Of a stretch of DNA of 64,000 nucleotides, positions 27,407 through 37,232 are shown piece by piece (positions within the stretch are counted from its first letter, which is position 1; each line of letters starts with the position of its first letter). The translations under genes and the position numbers were made by a program. The DNA comes from Paenibacillus wynnii (GTDB lineage Bacteria; Bacillota; Bacilli; Paenibacillales; Paenibacillaceae): the NCBI RefSeq assembly GCF_030812855.1, contig NZ_JAUSTK010000002.1, positions 248,001 through 312,000 of the forward strand, read 5' to 3'. The notes beneath the pieces are model-generated. The model saw nothing but the letters and a program-made list of their open reading frames with translations, had not been told where the DNA came from and made no database searches.

Positions 27407-28453
27407 TTAATTTCTAGAAGGAGTTGATCCTCTTATGATTAAGTTCGCAGACAACGCAAGATGACTCTCCGGACTTTTGTCGCCTCCGATACGCTCCAAG
27501 ACCCTCTCCATCGCTTTTTGTCCGATTTCATAGGTAGGTTGTTCGATGGTTGTGAGACCTGCACCAATTACGGGGGCCCATTCCGAATCGTCAAAGCCCG
27601 AAATCCCAATATCATCAGGTATGCGCAGCCCTCTCTTCTGCAGGGCATTAATCAATTTCAGCTGTGTGACTGCATTGGCGGCGAACAGCATACGGGATTT
27701 GTCAGCCGATTCGGCGAGAAACTGATCCAACTTCGCCTCGAACTGATCCTGGTTCCGGATTTCGAATTCATAGATGTCATTTATGCTAGGATGGCCGGCT
27801 TCTCCAAGAACCTCAATAAAAGCCTGGTACCGTTCATAACGCGAGCTGACATTCTGAAAGGGCTGGGAGAAAAAACCGATTCTTTCATAACCCTGTCCCA
27901 GAAAAAATCGTGCCGCCTCGGACATCGCATTGTAATTATCTGTTCCAACGGTGTCATAACTCAGCCCTTGGATAGTTCGGTCTATGAATACGATAGGGAT
28001 TTGGTCTTCAGCCATTTCCTCCAGAATTTCCTTGTTATGGCCGGTCGGATGGATGATTAAGCCATCAATACGGTGAGCCTGCATCATGGCGATATAATTC
28101 TTTTCTTTGATCGGGTCGTTATCGGTATTGCATACAATCATGCTGTAGCCCTGATTAGTACATACATCCTCGGCACCTCTAAGTACGGAAGTGGAATATG
28201 GATTTGAAATGTCCGCAAAAATCATCCCAATGGAATAGCTCCGGTCCTGCCTAAGTCCTCTTGCCATCCGGTTTGGCCGGTAGCGAAGTTCTGACACGGT
28301 TTCTTTGATTCTAATCAGTGTGGCGCTGGAAATAGATTTATAATCTCCGCTTAAGTAGCGCGATATCGTTGTTTTGGAAACACCCGCTGCCTTGGCCACA
28401 TCTGCGATTGTTGCTTTATGCGGCGGTTTCGGGGGTTGATTGGTAGTGTCCAT
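27407..28453 (-). CDS. LacI-family transcriptional regulator of the sugar-acid operon
   Basis: The product has 348 residues. The N-terminal helix-turn-helix is classic: ATIADVAKAAGVSKTTISRYLSGDY, then the hinge LRYRPNRMARGLR. The periplasmic-binding-like ligand domain includes IGMIFADISNPYSTSVLRG and IGISGFDDSEWAPVIGAGLTTIEQP. It is encoded directly upstream of the operon on the same strand, with two matching palindromes between, so it is very likely the operon repressor, released by a pathway intermediate such as KDG or KDPG (inferred). GAGGAC precedes the ATG. Confidence 0.92.
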   Translation of the reverse strand: MDTTNQPPKPPHKATIADVAKAAGVSKTTISRYLSGDYKSISSATLIRIKETVSELRYRPNRMARGLRQDRSYSIGMIFADISNPYSTSVLRGAEDVCTNQGYSMIVCNTDNDPIKEKNYIAMMQAHRIDGLIIHPTGHNKEILEEMAEDQIPIVFIDRTIQGLSYDTVGTDNYNAMSEAARFFLGQGYERIGFFSQPFQNVSSRYERYQAFIEVLGEAGHPSINDIYEFEIRNQDQFEAKLDQFLAESADKSRMLFAANAVTQLKLINALQKRGLRIPDDIGISGFDDSEWAPVIGAGLTTIEQPTYEIGQKAMERVLERIGGDKSPESHLALSANLIIRGSTPSRN

Positions 28454-28615
28454 GGCTTGTCCTCATTCTTGGATAGGGTGTAAGATTCTTTATTATATCA
28501 TACCAGTATCTCACATAAAGTAGTGTTCTCCCGATTCTACAGTAGATGGATGACCCTGATGATATTCTTGTAATATAATTTATGGAAATCATATGAGAGA
28601 GAGGGAAAGGAATCA

Positions 28616-29119
28616 ATGATTCATTCAGAATCACTCCAACTGAGGAAAACAACGGAGGAGGACCTGGAGTTCGTATTAGCCGCAGAGCAAGCACAACATA
28701 ATTGTGCCTTTATCGGTCAATGGTCCAAAGAAGAACACCGAGCCGCACTTCACGACTTGGATATGCTGCATCTCATTATTATTGACGCACTAGGAGAGCT
28801 AACAGGTTACGTCATCGTTACCGGCCTTCTGGACCCCAATTTTGCAGTATGTATTAAACGTATTGTCATTGAGTCCAAAGGGCTCGGCTACGGAAAATTG
28901 ACGTTGCGTCTCCTCTCGGATTGGATCTTCCAGAACACGGCAACTCATCGGCTTTGGCTGGATGTTAAGGATCATAACGAAAGAGCGCGTCATGTATATG
29001 AGGGAGCGGGTTTTATTTTTGAGGGCATGTTGAGGGATTGTGTAAAGGTCGAGAAAGGCTTCGAATCGCTGCTGATTATGTCTATCCTCCGTACAGAATA
29101 TTTAAGCAGAAAGACATAA
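28616..29119 (+). CDS. GNAT-family N-acetyltransferase
   Basis: The product has 167 residues. LQLRKTTEEDLEFVLAAE opens the fold. IVIESKGLGYGKLTLRLL carries the acetyl-CoA pyrophosphate loop. LWLDVKDHNERARHVYEGAGF is the typical C-terminal strand and helix seen in RimJ/RimL-like enzymes. The acceptor is unknown. It is divergent from lacI with AAAGGAAT before the ATG. Confidence 0.88.
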   Translation: MIHSESLQLRKTTEEDLEFVLAAEQAQHNCAFIGQWSKEEHRAALHDLDMLHLIIIDALGELTGYVIVTGLLDPNFAVCIKRIVIESKGLGYGKLTLRLLSDWIFQNTATHRLWLDVKDHNERARHVYEGAGFIFEGMLRDCVKVEKGFESLLIMSILRTEYLSRKT

Positions 29120-29218
29120 CAAGACAAACCTGTATAAACAACATGGTTTATTTAGAGCTGGCGAACTCAAATAAGGCTCGGGGATTCTCCCCCGCAGCCT
29201 TATGGTTACGTCTCTTTC

Positions 29219-29443
29219 TTACAGCACCACTGTCTTTTGATTTGCAAAAACAAGGGTCGTTACATACTTCCGGGCATCCGCCGTCAACAAGACAAGCTCT
29301 ACATTGCTCTTAGCCGGCTCTCCCCTAACAAACTTCACTTTAGCACCGTCCAAGTCTTCTTGGATGCCGGCAATAGAGTAGCCTTTGAAAAGAAGCTCGT
29401 CAATCGCCTGCTGCTCCTTCGCAAACTCCTCATAGGCTGCCAT
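29219..29443 (-). CDS. Small protein coupled to dihydropyrimidinase
   Basis: The product has 74 residues. Its ATG overlaps the TGA of the dihydropyrimidinase gene (TGATG), so translation is likely coupled. The sequence is an N-terminal helix ([18 protein letters not shown]) followed by beta strands and no cysteines or membrane segments. I do not recognise a family. It is the last gene of the pre/hyd cluster and may assist or regulate the pathway. Confidence 0.6.
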   Translation of the reverse strand: MAAYEEFAKEQQAIDELLFKGYSIAGIQEDLDGAKVKFVRGEPAKSNVELVLLTADARKYVTTLVFANQKTVVL

Positions 29444-30870
29444 CAGACCACCCCTTCTCTGACTTTAGTCTTTAGCGGGCGGGGGGCCGAGGCTTCAAAC
29501 CGTTTCCGGTGCAGGTATTTCCCGGCTCCGACTTTCCCGACAAATGTCTTGTCGCGGATAACAAACTCGCCCCGGCTAAGGACGGATACCGGTTCCCCTT
29601 TAATCTCAAAACCTTCAAAAGCGTTGTAGTCCACATTCATATGATGCGTATCCGCCGAAATGGTTCTTTCCACATTGGGATCAAAGATCACTAGATCGGC
29701 ATCACTGCCTACGGCAATCGTACCTTTTTGCGGAAATAATCCGAACAGCTTTGCGCTGGAGGTAGAGATGATATCTACGAATTTGTTCAGGGAAATCCGG
29801 CCCTTCAGGACACCCTCCGAATACAAAATACTAAATCGGTCTTCAATGGTAGGGCCGCCGTTCGGGATTTTGGAGAAATCACCCAGACCCAAATCCTTCT
29901 GCCCTTTAAAATTGAATGAGCATTGGTCGGAGCCTATGGTTTGCAAGCTGCCACTCCACAGCGCATCCCATAGAACCTCCTGATTCCACTGTTCACGCAG
30001 CGGAGGTGACCATACATATTTTGCACCTTCGAAATTAGGTTTCTCAAGCGCTGTCTGATCAAGCACCAAATATTGCGGACAGGTCTCACCGTAAATACGC
30101 AGCCCTTTTTTACGGGCTTCAGCAATTTTCCATACCGCTTCGGCACAGGTAACATGCACTACGTACAGCTGGGAATCAGCCAGTTCCGTTAAATAGGCCG
30201 CTCGGCCGGTAGCCTCGCCTTCCAACTCCGGCGGACGAGTCAAAGCATGGTAGATCGGGTCTGTATTCCCTGCGGCCAAAGCCTGCTCCACTAGATGATC
30301 AATTACATCCCCATTTTCGGCATGCACCATCACAAGCGCACCTTCTTTTTTGGCAGTCTGCAGGGTCTTGAACAATGTGCCGTCATCTACTTGAAGAACA
30401 TTCTTATAGGCCATGAACACCTTCAGGGAGGTAATGCCTTCGCTCTCAATAATTTGCGGCAGCTCGCCCAGTACCGTGTCGTTCAATTCGGACACCATCA
30501 GGTGGAAGCTGTAATCGATGACGGCCTTATCCTCGGATTTACGGTGCCACGTATCCACGGCCTCCTGCAGCGGTTTTCCTTTGGCGGTTAAGCAGAAATC
30601 AATTACAGTTGTCGTTCCACCGAAAGCAGCAGCTATTGTACCCGTCTCAAAATCATCAGCCGTAATGGTCCCGCCAAAAGGCATATCCAAGTGAGTATGC
30701 GGATCAATCCCGCCAGGAAATACGTAACAGCCCGCCGCATCAATGATTTCTGCACCCTCTGCTTCCAGATTCAAGCCAATCGCCGTAATAATTCCATCCT
30801 CCAGAACAACATCTCCCATATAGGTATCTGCCGCGGTAACAATGGTTCCGTTTTTAATGATCTTTTTCAT
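29443..30870 (-). CDS. hydA: Dihydropyrimidinase (D-hydantoinase)
   Basis: The product has 475 residues. It opens the ring of dihydrouracil or dihydrothymine to the N-carbamoyl beta-amino acid. The binuclear metal site of cyclic amidohydrolases is visible: [12 protein letters not shown], the carbamylated lysine in [26 protein letters not shown] and the final aspartate in [10 protein letters not shown]. Length is normal. It follows preA by two bases, with GCGGAGG inside the preA end, so the two are coupled. Confidence 0.93.
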   Translation of the reverse strand: MKKIIKNGTIVTAADTYMGDVVLEDGIITAIGLNLEAEGAEIIDAAGCYVFPGGIDPHTHLDMPFGGTITADDFETGTIAAAFGGTTTVIDFCLTAKGKPLQEAVDTWHRKSEDKAVIDYSFHLMVSELNDTVLGELPQIIESEGITSLKVFMAYKNVLQVDDGTLFKTLQTAKKEGALVMVHAENGDVIDHLVEQALAAGNTDPIYHALTRPPELEGEATGRAAYLTELADSQLYVVHVTCAEAVWKIAEARKKGLRIYGETCPQYLVLDQTALEKPNFEGAKYVWSPPLREQWNQEVLWDALWSGSLQTIGSDQCSFNFKGQKDLGLGDFSKIPNGGPTIEDRFSILYSEGVLKGRISLNKFVDIISTSSAKLFGLFPQKGTIAVGSDADLVIFDPNVERTISADTHHMNVDYNAFEGFEIKGEPVSVLSRGEFVIRDKTFVGKVGAGKYLHRKRFEASAPRPLKTKVREGVV

Positions 30871-30872
30871 GA

Positions 30873-32162
30873 TTACACAACCTCCGCTTCCGAATAGGAG
30901 CCGTTCAATGTACTGATCACTTTTTGCCGCTCATTCCAGGTCATAGGTGCCAATCCGCTTTCCAGCGGAACCATATCAATAGCCCCATCTGCCGGACACA
31001 CGATAGAACAGAGATTACAACCGACACAATCTTCTTCCCGCACCTGCAAAATCGCCTTGCCCTCCGCGTTGGTCAACATATCGATACATTGATGCGAAGC
31101 ATCCTCGCACGCAATGTGGCATTTATTACAGTTGATGCAATTCTCCTCGTTAATCCGAGCGACAACCTTATAGTTGAGATCCAAATCTCCCCAGTTAGAA
31201 TATCTGGATACCGATTTACCAATCAGCTCAGTGACGGAGGCCAAACCTTTTTCATCTAAATAGTTATTCAGGCCGTCAATCATTTCCTCCACGATCCGGA
31301 AGCCGTGATGCATCACAGCGGTACATACTTGAATGCCGGTAGCGCCCATGAGCATAAATTCAACAACATCCTGCCAAGTGGAGATTCCGCCAATACCAGA
31401 AATCGGTACGCCAACGTTCAGGTCACGGGCACATTCGGCTACCATGCTCAGGGCAATCGGCTTCACCGCCGGGCCGCAGTATCCTCCATGCGCACCTTGT
31501 CCGCCGACATGCGGGATCGTGTTCCAGCTGTGAATATCCACCCCTGCGAGACTGTTGATCGTATTAATCATACTGATCGCGTCCGCGCCTCCCTTAACGG
31601 CATGGCGGGCAACAACGGTAATGTCCGTAATATTAGGCGTCAGCTTCACAATAACAGGTGTGGTTGCGACTTCCTTCACCCATGAGGTCTGTGCCAGCAC
31701 GAGATCGGGCTGCTGCCCGGAGGCCGCGCCCATTCCCCGCTCTGCCATTCCGTGCGGACAACCGAAGTTAAGCTCCAGGCCGTCGACACCGATAGCTTCG
31801 ACTCTTTTGACAATCTCATGCCATGCCTTCTGTGTGGGCTCAACCATCAGGGAAGCGATAACTGCATGATTCGGGAATCTTTTTTTCGTTTCATAGATTT
31901 CCTTCAGATTTACTTCCAGCGGCCGATCGGTGATTAATTCAATGTTGTTGAATCCGGCTACCCGCTGCCCATTGAAATGTACGGCGGCGAAACGGGAGGA
32001 GGTGTTAATAATCGGATCGCCAAGCGTCTTCCAGACCGCGCCTCCCCAACCAGCCTCGAACGCCCGCTGCACCTGATACCCTGTATTGGTAGGCGGCGCT
32101 GATGCCAGCCAGAATGGATTGGGTGACTTGATTCCTGCGAGATTAATACTCAGATCTGCCAT
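30873..32162 (-). CDS. preA: NAD-dependent dihydropyrimidine dehydrogenase subunit PreA
   Basis: The product has 429 residues. PreA forms a complex with PreT and reduces uracil and thymine. An FMN-binding TIM barrel of the dihydroorotate-dehydrogenase type (SINLAGIKSPNPFWLASAPP, ELNFGCPHG with the catalytic region nearby) is followed by two [4Fe-4S] ferredoxin motifs, CINCNKCHIAC and CVGCNLCSIVCP. It lies downstream of preT but separated by 245 bp carrying a palindromic repeat. Confidence 0.94.
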   Translation of the reverse strand: MADLSINLAGIKSPNPFWLASAPPTNTGYQVQRAFEAGWGGAVWKTLGDPIINTSSRFAAVHFNGQRVAGFNNIELITDRPLEVNLKEIYETKKRFPNHAVIASLMVEPTQKAWHEIVKRVEAIGVDGLELNFGCPHGMAERGMGAASGQQPDLVLAQTSWVKEVATTPVIVKLTPNITDITVVARHAVKGGADAISMINTINSLAGVDIHSWNTIPHVGGQGAHGGYCGPAVKPIALSMVAECARDLNVGVPISGIGGISTWQDVVEFMLMGATGIQVCTAVMHHGFRIVEEMIDGLNNYLDEKGLASVTELIGKSVSRYSNWGDLDLNYKVVARINEENCINCNKCHIACEDASHQCIDMLTNAEGKAILQVREEDCVGCNLCSIVCPADGAIDMVPLESGLAPMTWNERQKVISTLNGSYSEAEVV

Positions 32163-32271
32163 GATGGTTCCTCCCTTTGATTAATCGCCAAAGTGTGAAT
32201 AGATTAAAGATTATTACATTTATGTCCGGTGCCTCCGTAACTACGGTGAATGTTGGACTTCCGGCCGCTGT

Positions 32272-32324
32272 TGTCTCCAGATTTCTTGGATTATACCGCT
32301 GATTGCGGATGAAATCCGGAGACA
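32272..32324. repeat. TGTCTCC palindromic repeat, copy 2
   Basis: TGTCTCCAGATTTC (32272-32285) faces GAAATCCGGAGACA (32311-32324). Compared with the copy at 2302 the innermost pair changes from T-A to C-G while pairing is kept. It lies in the leader between preT and preA. Confidence 0.65.
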
Positions 32325-32407
32325 AAGGCGGACGCATACGCTCCTCCAGTTCCAAAATTCCCCTTCGTTACTCCAACCTCTTCATCATTAGAAATCTTTA
32401 AGTCCTT

Positions 32408-33799
32408 CTACACTACCGAGCCAATCACGCTCGTCTGTTGGGGGAGGAACTGTTGGATGATGGCGTAGGCGGCATCCTTGCCTTGTTGGGCGGCGGATAC
32501 GACCATGGCTTCGCCTTTACCGGAACCGAAGACAATATCCCCGGCAGCATAGATTTGCGGGTCAGAGGTGCGGTATGTTGTCTCATCAATTTCGACAACA
32601 CCCCACTCATGCCGCAGGCCGAAGGCATCGATCAGGTCAGTTCGACGCTTTTGACCGATTGCAACTACTACGGCATCTACCGGCATTATAAATTCAGAGC
32701 CTTCGATTGGCATTGGGACAAGCCGTCCGTCCTTGCCTAATTCACCTGTCAGCTTCATCTGCACACATTCAAGACCAGTGACATTCCCAAGCTCATCGCC
32801 AACGATTCGCTTCGGAAGGGTTAACCAGCTGAATTCTACGCCTTCTTGCTTGGCGAATTCATATTCGAAATCATAGGCGGTCATTTCCTCGCGAGTTCGG
32901 CGGTAGACCATCTTCACATTCGACGCTCCAAGCCGTACGGAGCACGTTGCTCCATCAATGGCTGTATTGCCTGCGCCGATGACAGCCACACGTTGGCCCA
33001 TCAGTTCCAGCGTTGGAACGCCCGACTTGGTGCTCTCCACCAATTGGATAGCGTCATATACACCTGATAATCGCTCGCCTTCGATTCCTATTGGGGGCAC
33101 ATAGCCCATTCCGGCAGCCAGTACGATGGCATCGTAGCCGGATTTAAGCTCTTCTACCGAAACATCTACGCCGACCTTTACGCCTGTACGTATTTCCACG
33201 CCCAGCTTCTCTACCTGATCTACTTCCCAGAGGGATACGGACTGCGGCAACCGGAAGGATACGATTCCGTGTGTATCCAGACCTCCAGCCAACGGCTTTG
33301 CCTCATAGATCACAACGGAAAATCCCTTACGGGCCAGCTCGCGGGCTGCGGATAATCCGGCCGGGCCACCGCCCACTATAGCAACTTTTTTGCCGTTAGA
33401 TTCACCGGCTGTAAATAATTGAACTCGCGCTTGGATCGCCCAATCTGTTGCATAACGCTGGAGCAAGCCGATTTTTATCGTTTCGGAGGTATCATTCAGC
33501 ACACAAGCCCCTTCACACAGTTCCTCTGTAGGGCAGACGCGGGCGCAACTGGCTCCTACCGGATTAGAGTCCATAATGGTGTGAGCTGAGCCTTTGAGGT
33601 TATCCGTGGCTATTCTTTTAATAAATGAAGGAATATTAATGCTGGTCGGACAGGCTTTAATGCAGGGAGCATCATAACAATAGAGACAGCGGTTAGATTC
33701 ATCAATGGCGCCTTTACGGGTCAGTCCCGGCTCAGCCTCAGCGAAATTACGCATAAACATATCCGGTGTAAATGTGGTTAACGGAGCATCATGTCCCAT
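32408..33799 (-). CDS. preT: NAD(P)-binding dihydropyrimidine dehydrogenase subunit PreT
   Basis: The product has 463 residues, related to the N-terminal half of mammalian DPD and to the glutamate synthase small subunit. Cysteine clusters CLYCYDAPCIKACP and CARVCPTEELCEGAC bind [4Fe-4S] centres. VAIVGGGPAGLSAARELARKG binds FAD, and AVIGAGNTAIDGA binds NAD(P). It passes electrons from NADH to PreA. ATG follows GGAGGG. Confidence 0.93.
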   Translation of the reverse strand: MGHDAPLTTFTPDMFMRNFAEAEPGLTRKGAIDESNRCLYCYDAPCIKACPTSINIPSFIKRIATDNLKGSAHTIMDSNPVGASCARVCPTEELCEGACVLNDTSETIKIGLLQRYATDWAIQARVQLFTAGESNGKKVAIVGGGPAGLSAARELARKGFSVVIYEAKPLAGGLDTHGIVSFRLPQSVSLWEVDQVEKLGVEIRTGVKVGVDVSVEELKSGYDAIVLAAGMGYVPPIGIEGERLSGVYDAIQLVESTKSGVPTLELMGQRVAVIGAGNTAIDGATCSVRLGASNVKMVYRRTREEMTAYDFEYEFAKQEGVEFSWLTLPKRIVGDELGNVTGLECVQMKLTGELGKDGRLVPMPIEGSEFIMPVDAVVVAIGQKRRTDLIDAFGLRHEWGVVEIDETTYRTSDPQIYAAGDIVFGSGKGEAMVVSAAQQGKDAAYAIIQQFLPQQTSVIGSVV

Positions 33800-34166
33800 C
33801 AGCTATCCCTCCATCTGGTATTAGGTTATTTCTATGCCGAAGCATAGGCCTTTCAGTCGATTCGAGGAAAATTCCCCAGCGTGCTTACGAGGTTACAGCT
33901 CATATTCTCTTCCCCGCAGCATATATGTGTTATATAATATAACATTATTACGATAGTTGCCTTAATTTTCTGCTTACCACAAGTGTTTTTTATAGTAAAA
34001 TAGAAACAAATCACCAGAACTCCCCTAACTTCTGCCGAGTTAAGTTATATATCCTAACATATTATATACAAACTATAATCAATTCCTATTTTCGTTACAT
34101 TAGACACATTGTCTAATTTCAAAAGTGTATTTTTTACGATTATCGATTAGGTGAGGGGGAACAGCT
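33800..34166. promoter_or_regulatory. Divergent promoter region between preT and the PucR gene
   Basis: A 367-bp AT-rich stretch without a gene. It contains TTATATAATATAACATT near 33931 and several TATA-like elements, suitable for divergent promoters, and is the likely binding region of the PucR regulator. I could not define an operator. Confidence 0.45.
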
Positions 34167-35855
34167 ATGGATTGGGAGCTTGTATTTACGATTCGTGATG
34201 CACTAAAAAGACCACTGTTCGCAGAAGCGGAGGTGATCGGAGGAAAAAGCGGCCTTAATCGGTCCATTCGTTGGGTGCATGTACTCGAAAGCGCCAGCTT
34301 CGAGAGTCTGATTCATGGCGAGGAAATGATTTTGACTACGGGTATTGGCATAGGTGTCGATGTGCCTTCTTCACTGGCGTTTATGGAGAATCTAATTCAC
34401 AAAAATGCCGCCTGTCTTTGCATTGAAATCGGTAGTTACTTCAGCTCTGTTCCGCGGGAGTTAGTCGAGTTGGCCGATAAGCATGACTTCCCGCTGATCA
34501 TCTTCACCCGCACCGTTCGCTTTGTAGATATTACAATGGATCTGCATTCCCTCATTATCAACCGCCATCACCGGATGCTTCAGGAGTTGGAGAGTATCTC
34601 GCGTGAATTTCACCGGTTAACCTTAACCTCGCAAGGGGCAATCAAAGTCCTTCAACTCTTATCCAAAAGCACCCGCACACAAATTGTCTATATGCAGCTG
34701 CAAGGCAAACCCCTGTTCTTCCCGGCACTTTCCCCCGAGGATCAAGCCCCTTTACTTCGTTTCTTCGCAGCCTTCGGCGAAGAGGTGGAAGGCAGCCAGC
34801 CTGATGCGGCCCCTTATATACGTGAATATGGCAACAAAACCATGATGATTAAGCCTGTTGGAGCTCTCGATCAGACGTGGGCATATCTCATGATGGTCTG
34901 TACCCACAAACCACAGGAGTTCGACTGCCTGCTTTTGGACTCCGCATCGCTGTCTATCGCTCAGGAGCTGCTTCGCACGCGTTATATGGAGGAGCGTAAG
35001 CTTTTTTCGGAGAATCTATGGGTTGATGAGCTGATCAACGGCCGCATAGAAGACGATAAGCGACTTAAAGGCCTGGTCGGACCAGACTTCAATGTGATGA
35101 ACGAGTTCCCGTACCGCGTATGCCTGATCGAGATTGAGAATCCCCGGGATGTGAAATGGAACAGCTCCGAAAATGATTGGGAATCCATCACCTTCCACCT
35201 GTCGCTCATCCTAAGATCCATCTTCGAGAAATATTCCCTGCGTCCACTTATCACGCTCAAAAATAACCGCCTGACCGTCATCGCTCTTGATATCCAATCC
35301 AAGCTTCCAGGCAAGCCCAGACTGCAGCAGGCACTCGATTCCTTACAGCACATCCGATCCGATGAGAAGCTAAAGGACCTGCAGCTCATAATAGGTGTCG
35401 GCAAACCCCATACCGGGCTTAAACATGCGTACGCCGGTTATCAGGAAGCCGTTCAAGCATTGTCTCTATACCCTTGTTACCAAAAGTCATTACTGTTCTA
35501 TGAAGAGCTCGGCGTGTTCCAGCTTCTGCTCAGCTTGAATGACGGCAAAACACTTCAAGCCTTCATACGCAGCTATCTCGGGCCCCTGATCGACCACGAT
35601 CAGACCAAGGGCAGTGAGCTGATGCTGACCCTCCGTGTCTATCTGGACCACGACGGCTCCAAGCAGATTGCAGCACGGAATTTGTTCATTGTCAGACAAT
35701 CACTCTATTACCGTTTAGATAAAATCACCGAACTGCTCGGCGAAGACTTTATGTTACCGGAGAATCGAATATCGATTCAGGTGGCGTTGCGAGCTTACCA
35801 ACTTCTTTATCCGGAAAAGTTCGCCCTGCCTAGCTCTCGCTCATTACAGATTTAA
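34167..35855 (+). CDS. PucR-family regulator of pyrimidine/purine degradation
   Basis: The product has 562 residues. An N-terminal PucR ligand domain covers about 10-130 (MILTTGIGIG, CLCIEIGSYF). A GGDEF-like middle domain follows, and the C-terminal PucR helix-turn-helix is about 490-550 (LTLRVYLDHDGSKQIAARNL, VRQSLYYRLDKI). PucR proteins activate purine or pyrimidine catabolism genes. Its place next to pre, hyd and transporter genes supports control of this cluster. GAGGGGG precedes the ATG. Its last 26 bases overlap the 3' end of the facing aminotransferase gene. Confidence 0.9.
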   Translation: MDWELVFTIRDALKRPLFAEAEVIGGKSGLNRSIRWVHVLESASFESLIHGEEMILTTGIGIGVDVPSSLAFMENLIHKNAACLCIEIGSYFSSVPRELVELADKHDFPLIIFTRTVRFVDITMDLHSLIINRHHRMLQELESISREFHRLTLTSQGAIKVLQLLSKSTRTQIVYMQLQGKPLFFPALSPEDQAPLLRFFAAFGEEVEGSQPDAAPYIREYGNKTMMIKPVGALDQTWAYLMMVCTHKPQEFDCLLLDSASLSIAQELLRTRYMEERKLFSENLWVDELINGRIEDDKRLKGLVGPDFNVMNEFPYRVCLIEIENPRDVKWNSSENDWESITFHLSLILRSIFEKYSLRPLITLKNNRLTVIALDIQSKLPGKPRLQQALDSLQHIRSDEKLKDLQLIIGVGKPHTGLKHAYAGYQEAVQALSLYPCYQKSLLFYEELGVFQLLLSLNDGKTLQAFIRSYLGPLIDHDQTKGSELMLTLRVYLDHDGSKQIAARNLFIVRQSLYYRLDKITELLGEDFMLPENRISIQVALRAYQLLYPEKFALPSSRSLQI

Positions 35856-37188
35856 AGGTATCCACAATAAACTGTATATCCTCGTCAGTTGAGGATAGCG
35901 GCGGAGCAAAGGTTAGCACATTATTAAATCCTGCTACGGTATCGCCGTTTTTACCGATAATAAGCCCTTTGGCTTTGCACTTGGCTATAATTCCTTTTAC
36001 CGTATCCAGATGCAACGGTTTCTTAGTAACTTTATCTTCAACAAGCTCAATACCTGTAACTAATCCAAAGCTGCGGATGTCGCCCACCAGCTTATGATCC
36101 AGCAGTTCTGAGAACTCTTGATTTAATCTAGCACCCAATATGTCCGCTCGTTCGATAAGACTCTCCTGTTCAAGGATCTCTAGATTCCGCAAAGCCAATG
36201 CACAAGCCGCCGGGTTGCCCCCAAAGGTGTTAACGTGGCGGAAGTAACCATAGTCATCACTGTTATCCTTGAAGACTTCATAGATATCCTTACGTACAGC
36301 TGTTGCCGACAGAGGGAGATAGGCACTGGTCAGCCCTTTTGCCATCGTCACGATGTCAGGCTTAATATTGAAGTTGTGATGGCCGAATTTACGTCCGGAG
36401 CGCCCAAAACCGCAAATCACTTCATCAATAATAAGCAGCACGCCATGCTTGCGGCAGATCTCCTGCACCCGGTCCATATAGACTTGATGCGGCACAATCA
36501 CTCCGCCCCCTGTAATCACTGGCTCCATAATCACAGCCGCGACAGTCTCCACACCTTCCCAAACAATCGTATCCTCAATGGCTTGCGCACACTGCAGATT
36601 GAACTCTTCTACCGTTTGTCCGGCAGGACGGCGGTAGCTGTCCGGCGGTGCCACATGCAGAAATCCTCCGCCGAGTGGTTCGTACTTGTACTTCCGCTGC
36701 GCCTGCCCGGTTGCCGCCAAGGCCCCCATCGAATTACCGTGATAACCGCGGTAACGGGCGATAAACTTATGGCGGTAATGCTGGCCGATCTGCTGCTGGT
36801 ATTGACGGGCCATTTTGAAGGCTGCTTCATTCGCTTCCGATCCACTGTTCGAGAAAAAGATTACATAATCATCTCCGAGCCAGTCGTTTAGCTTCTCTGC
36901 CAGAGCTATAGCTGGCAAATGGCTTTGCGTCAGCGGAAAATAAGGCAGGCTTAGCAGTTGGTTATAAGCAGCCTCCGCCAGCTCTTTACGGCCATAACCC
37001 ACATTCACGCACCATAAACCGGACATACCGTCCAAATATTTATTCCCGTGAATATCCGTGACCCATGAACCGCTAGCCGAAGTTGCGATCATTGGCGGGT
37101 TGGCTTCACTGTAAGGGGTGATATTATGCCATAAATACTTCTGATCCTTCTTAATTGCCAGCTCACTTTCCGTCCCCAAGCTTTGCAT
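35830..37188 (-). CDS. Class III omega-aminotransferase, probably beta-alanine:pyruvate
   Basis: The product has 452 residues from ATG 37188, which follows GAGGAGAG; the longer frame lacks a site. NSGSEANEAAFKMAR binds PLP phosphate. DEVICGFGRSG has the aspartate under the ring, and TMAKGLTSAYLPL the Schiff-base lysine. In this cluster it would convert beta-alanine or 3-aminoisobutyrate to the semialdehyde used by the dehydrogenase encoded 45 bp upstream. Substrate assignment is from context. Confidence 0.9.
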   Translation of the reverse strand: MQSLGTESELAIKKDQKYLWHNITPYSEANPPMIATSASGSWVTDIHGNKYLDGMSGLWCVNVGYGRKELAEAAYNQLLSLPYFPLTQSHLPAIALAEKLNDWLGDDYVIFFSNSGSEANEAAFKMARQYQQQIGQHYRHKFIARYRGYHGNSMGALAATGQAQRKYKYEPLGGGFLHVAPPDSYRRPAGQTVEEFNLQCAQAIEDTIVWEGVETVAAVIMEPVITGGGVIVPHQVYMDRVQEICRKHGVLLIIDEVICGFGRSGRKFGHHNFNIKPDIVTMAKGLTSAYLPLSATAVRKDIYEVFKDNSDDYGYFRHVNTFGGNPAACALALRNLEILEQESLIERADILGARLNQEFSELLDHKLVGDIRSFGLVTGIELVEDKVTKKPLHLDTVKGIIAKCKAKGLIIGKNGDTVAGFNNVLTFAPPLSSTDEDIQFIVDTFKSVMSES

Positions 37189-37232
37189 AGCGTTCTCTCC
37201 TCTCAAACTCCACATTGGTTAATATGAATTGA

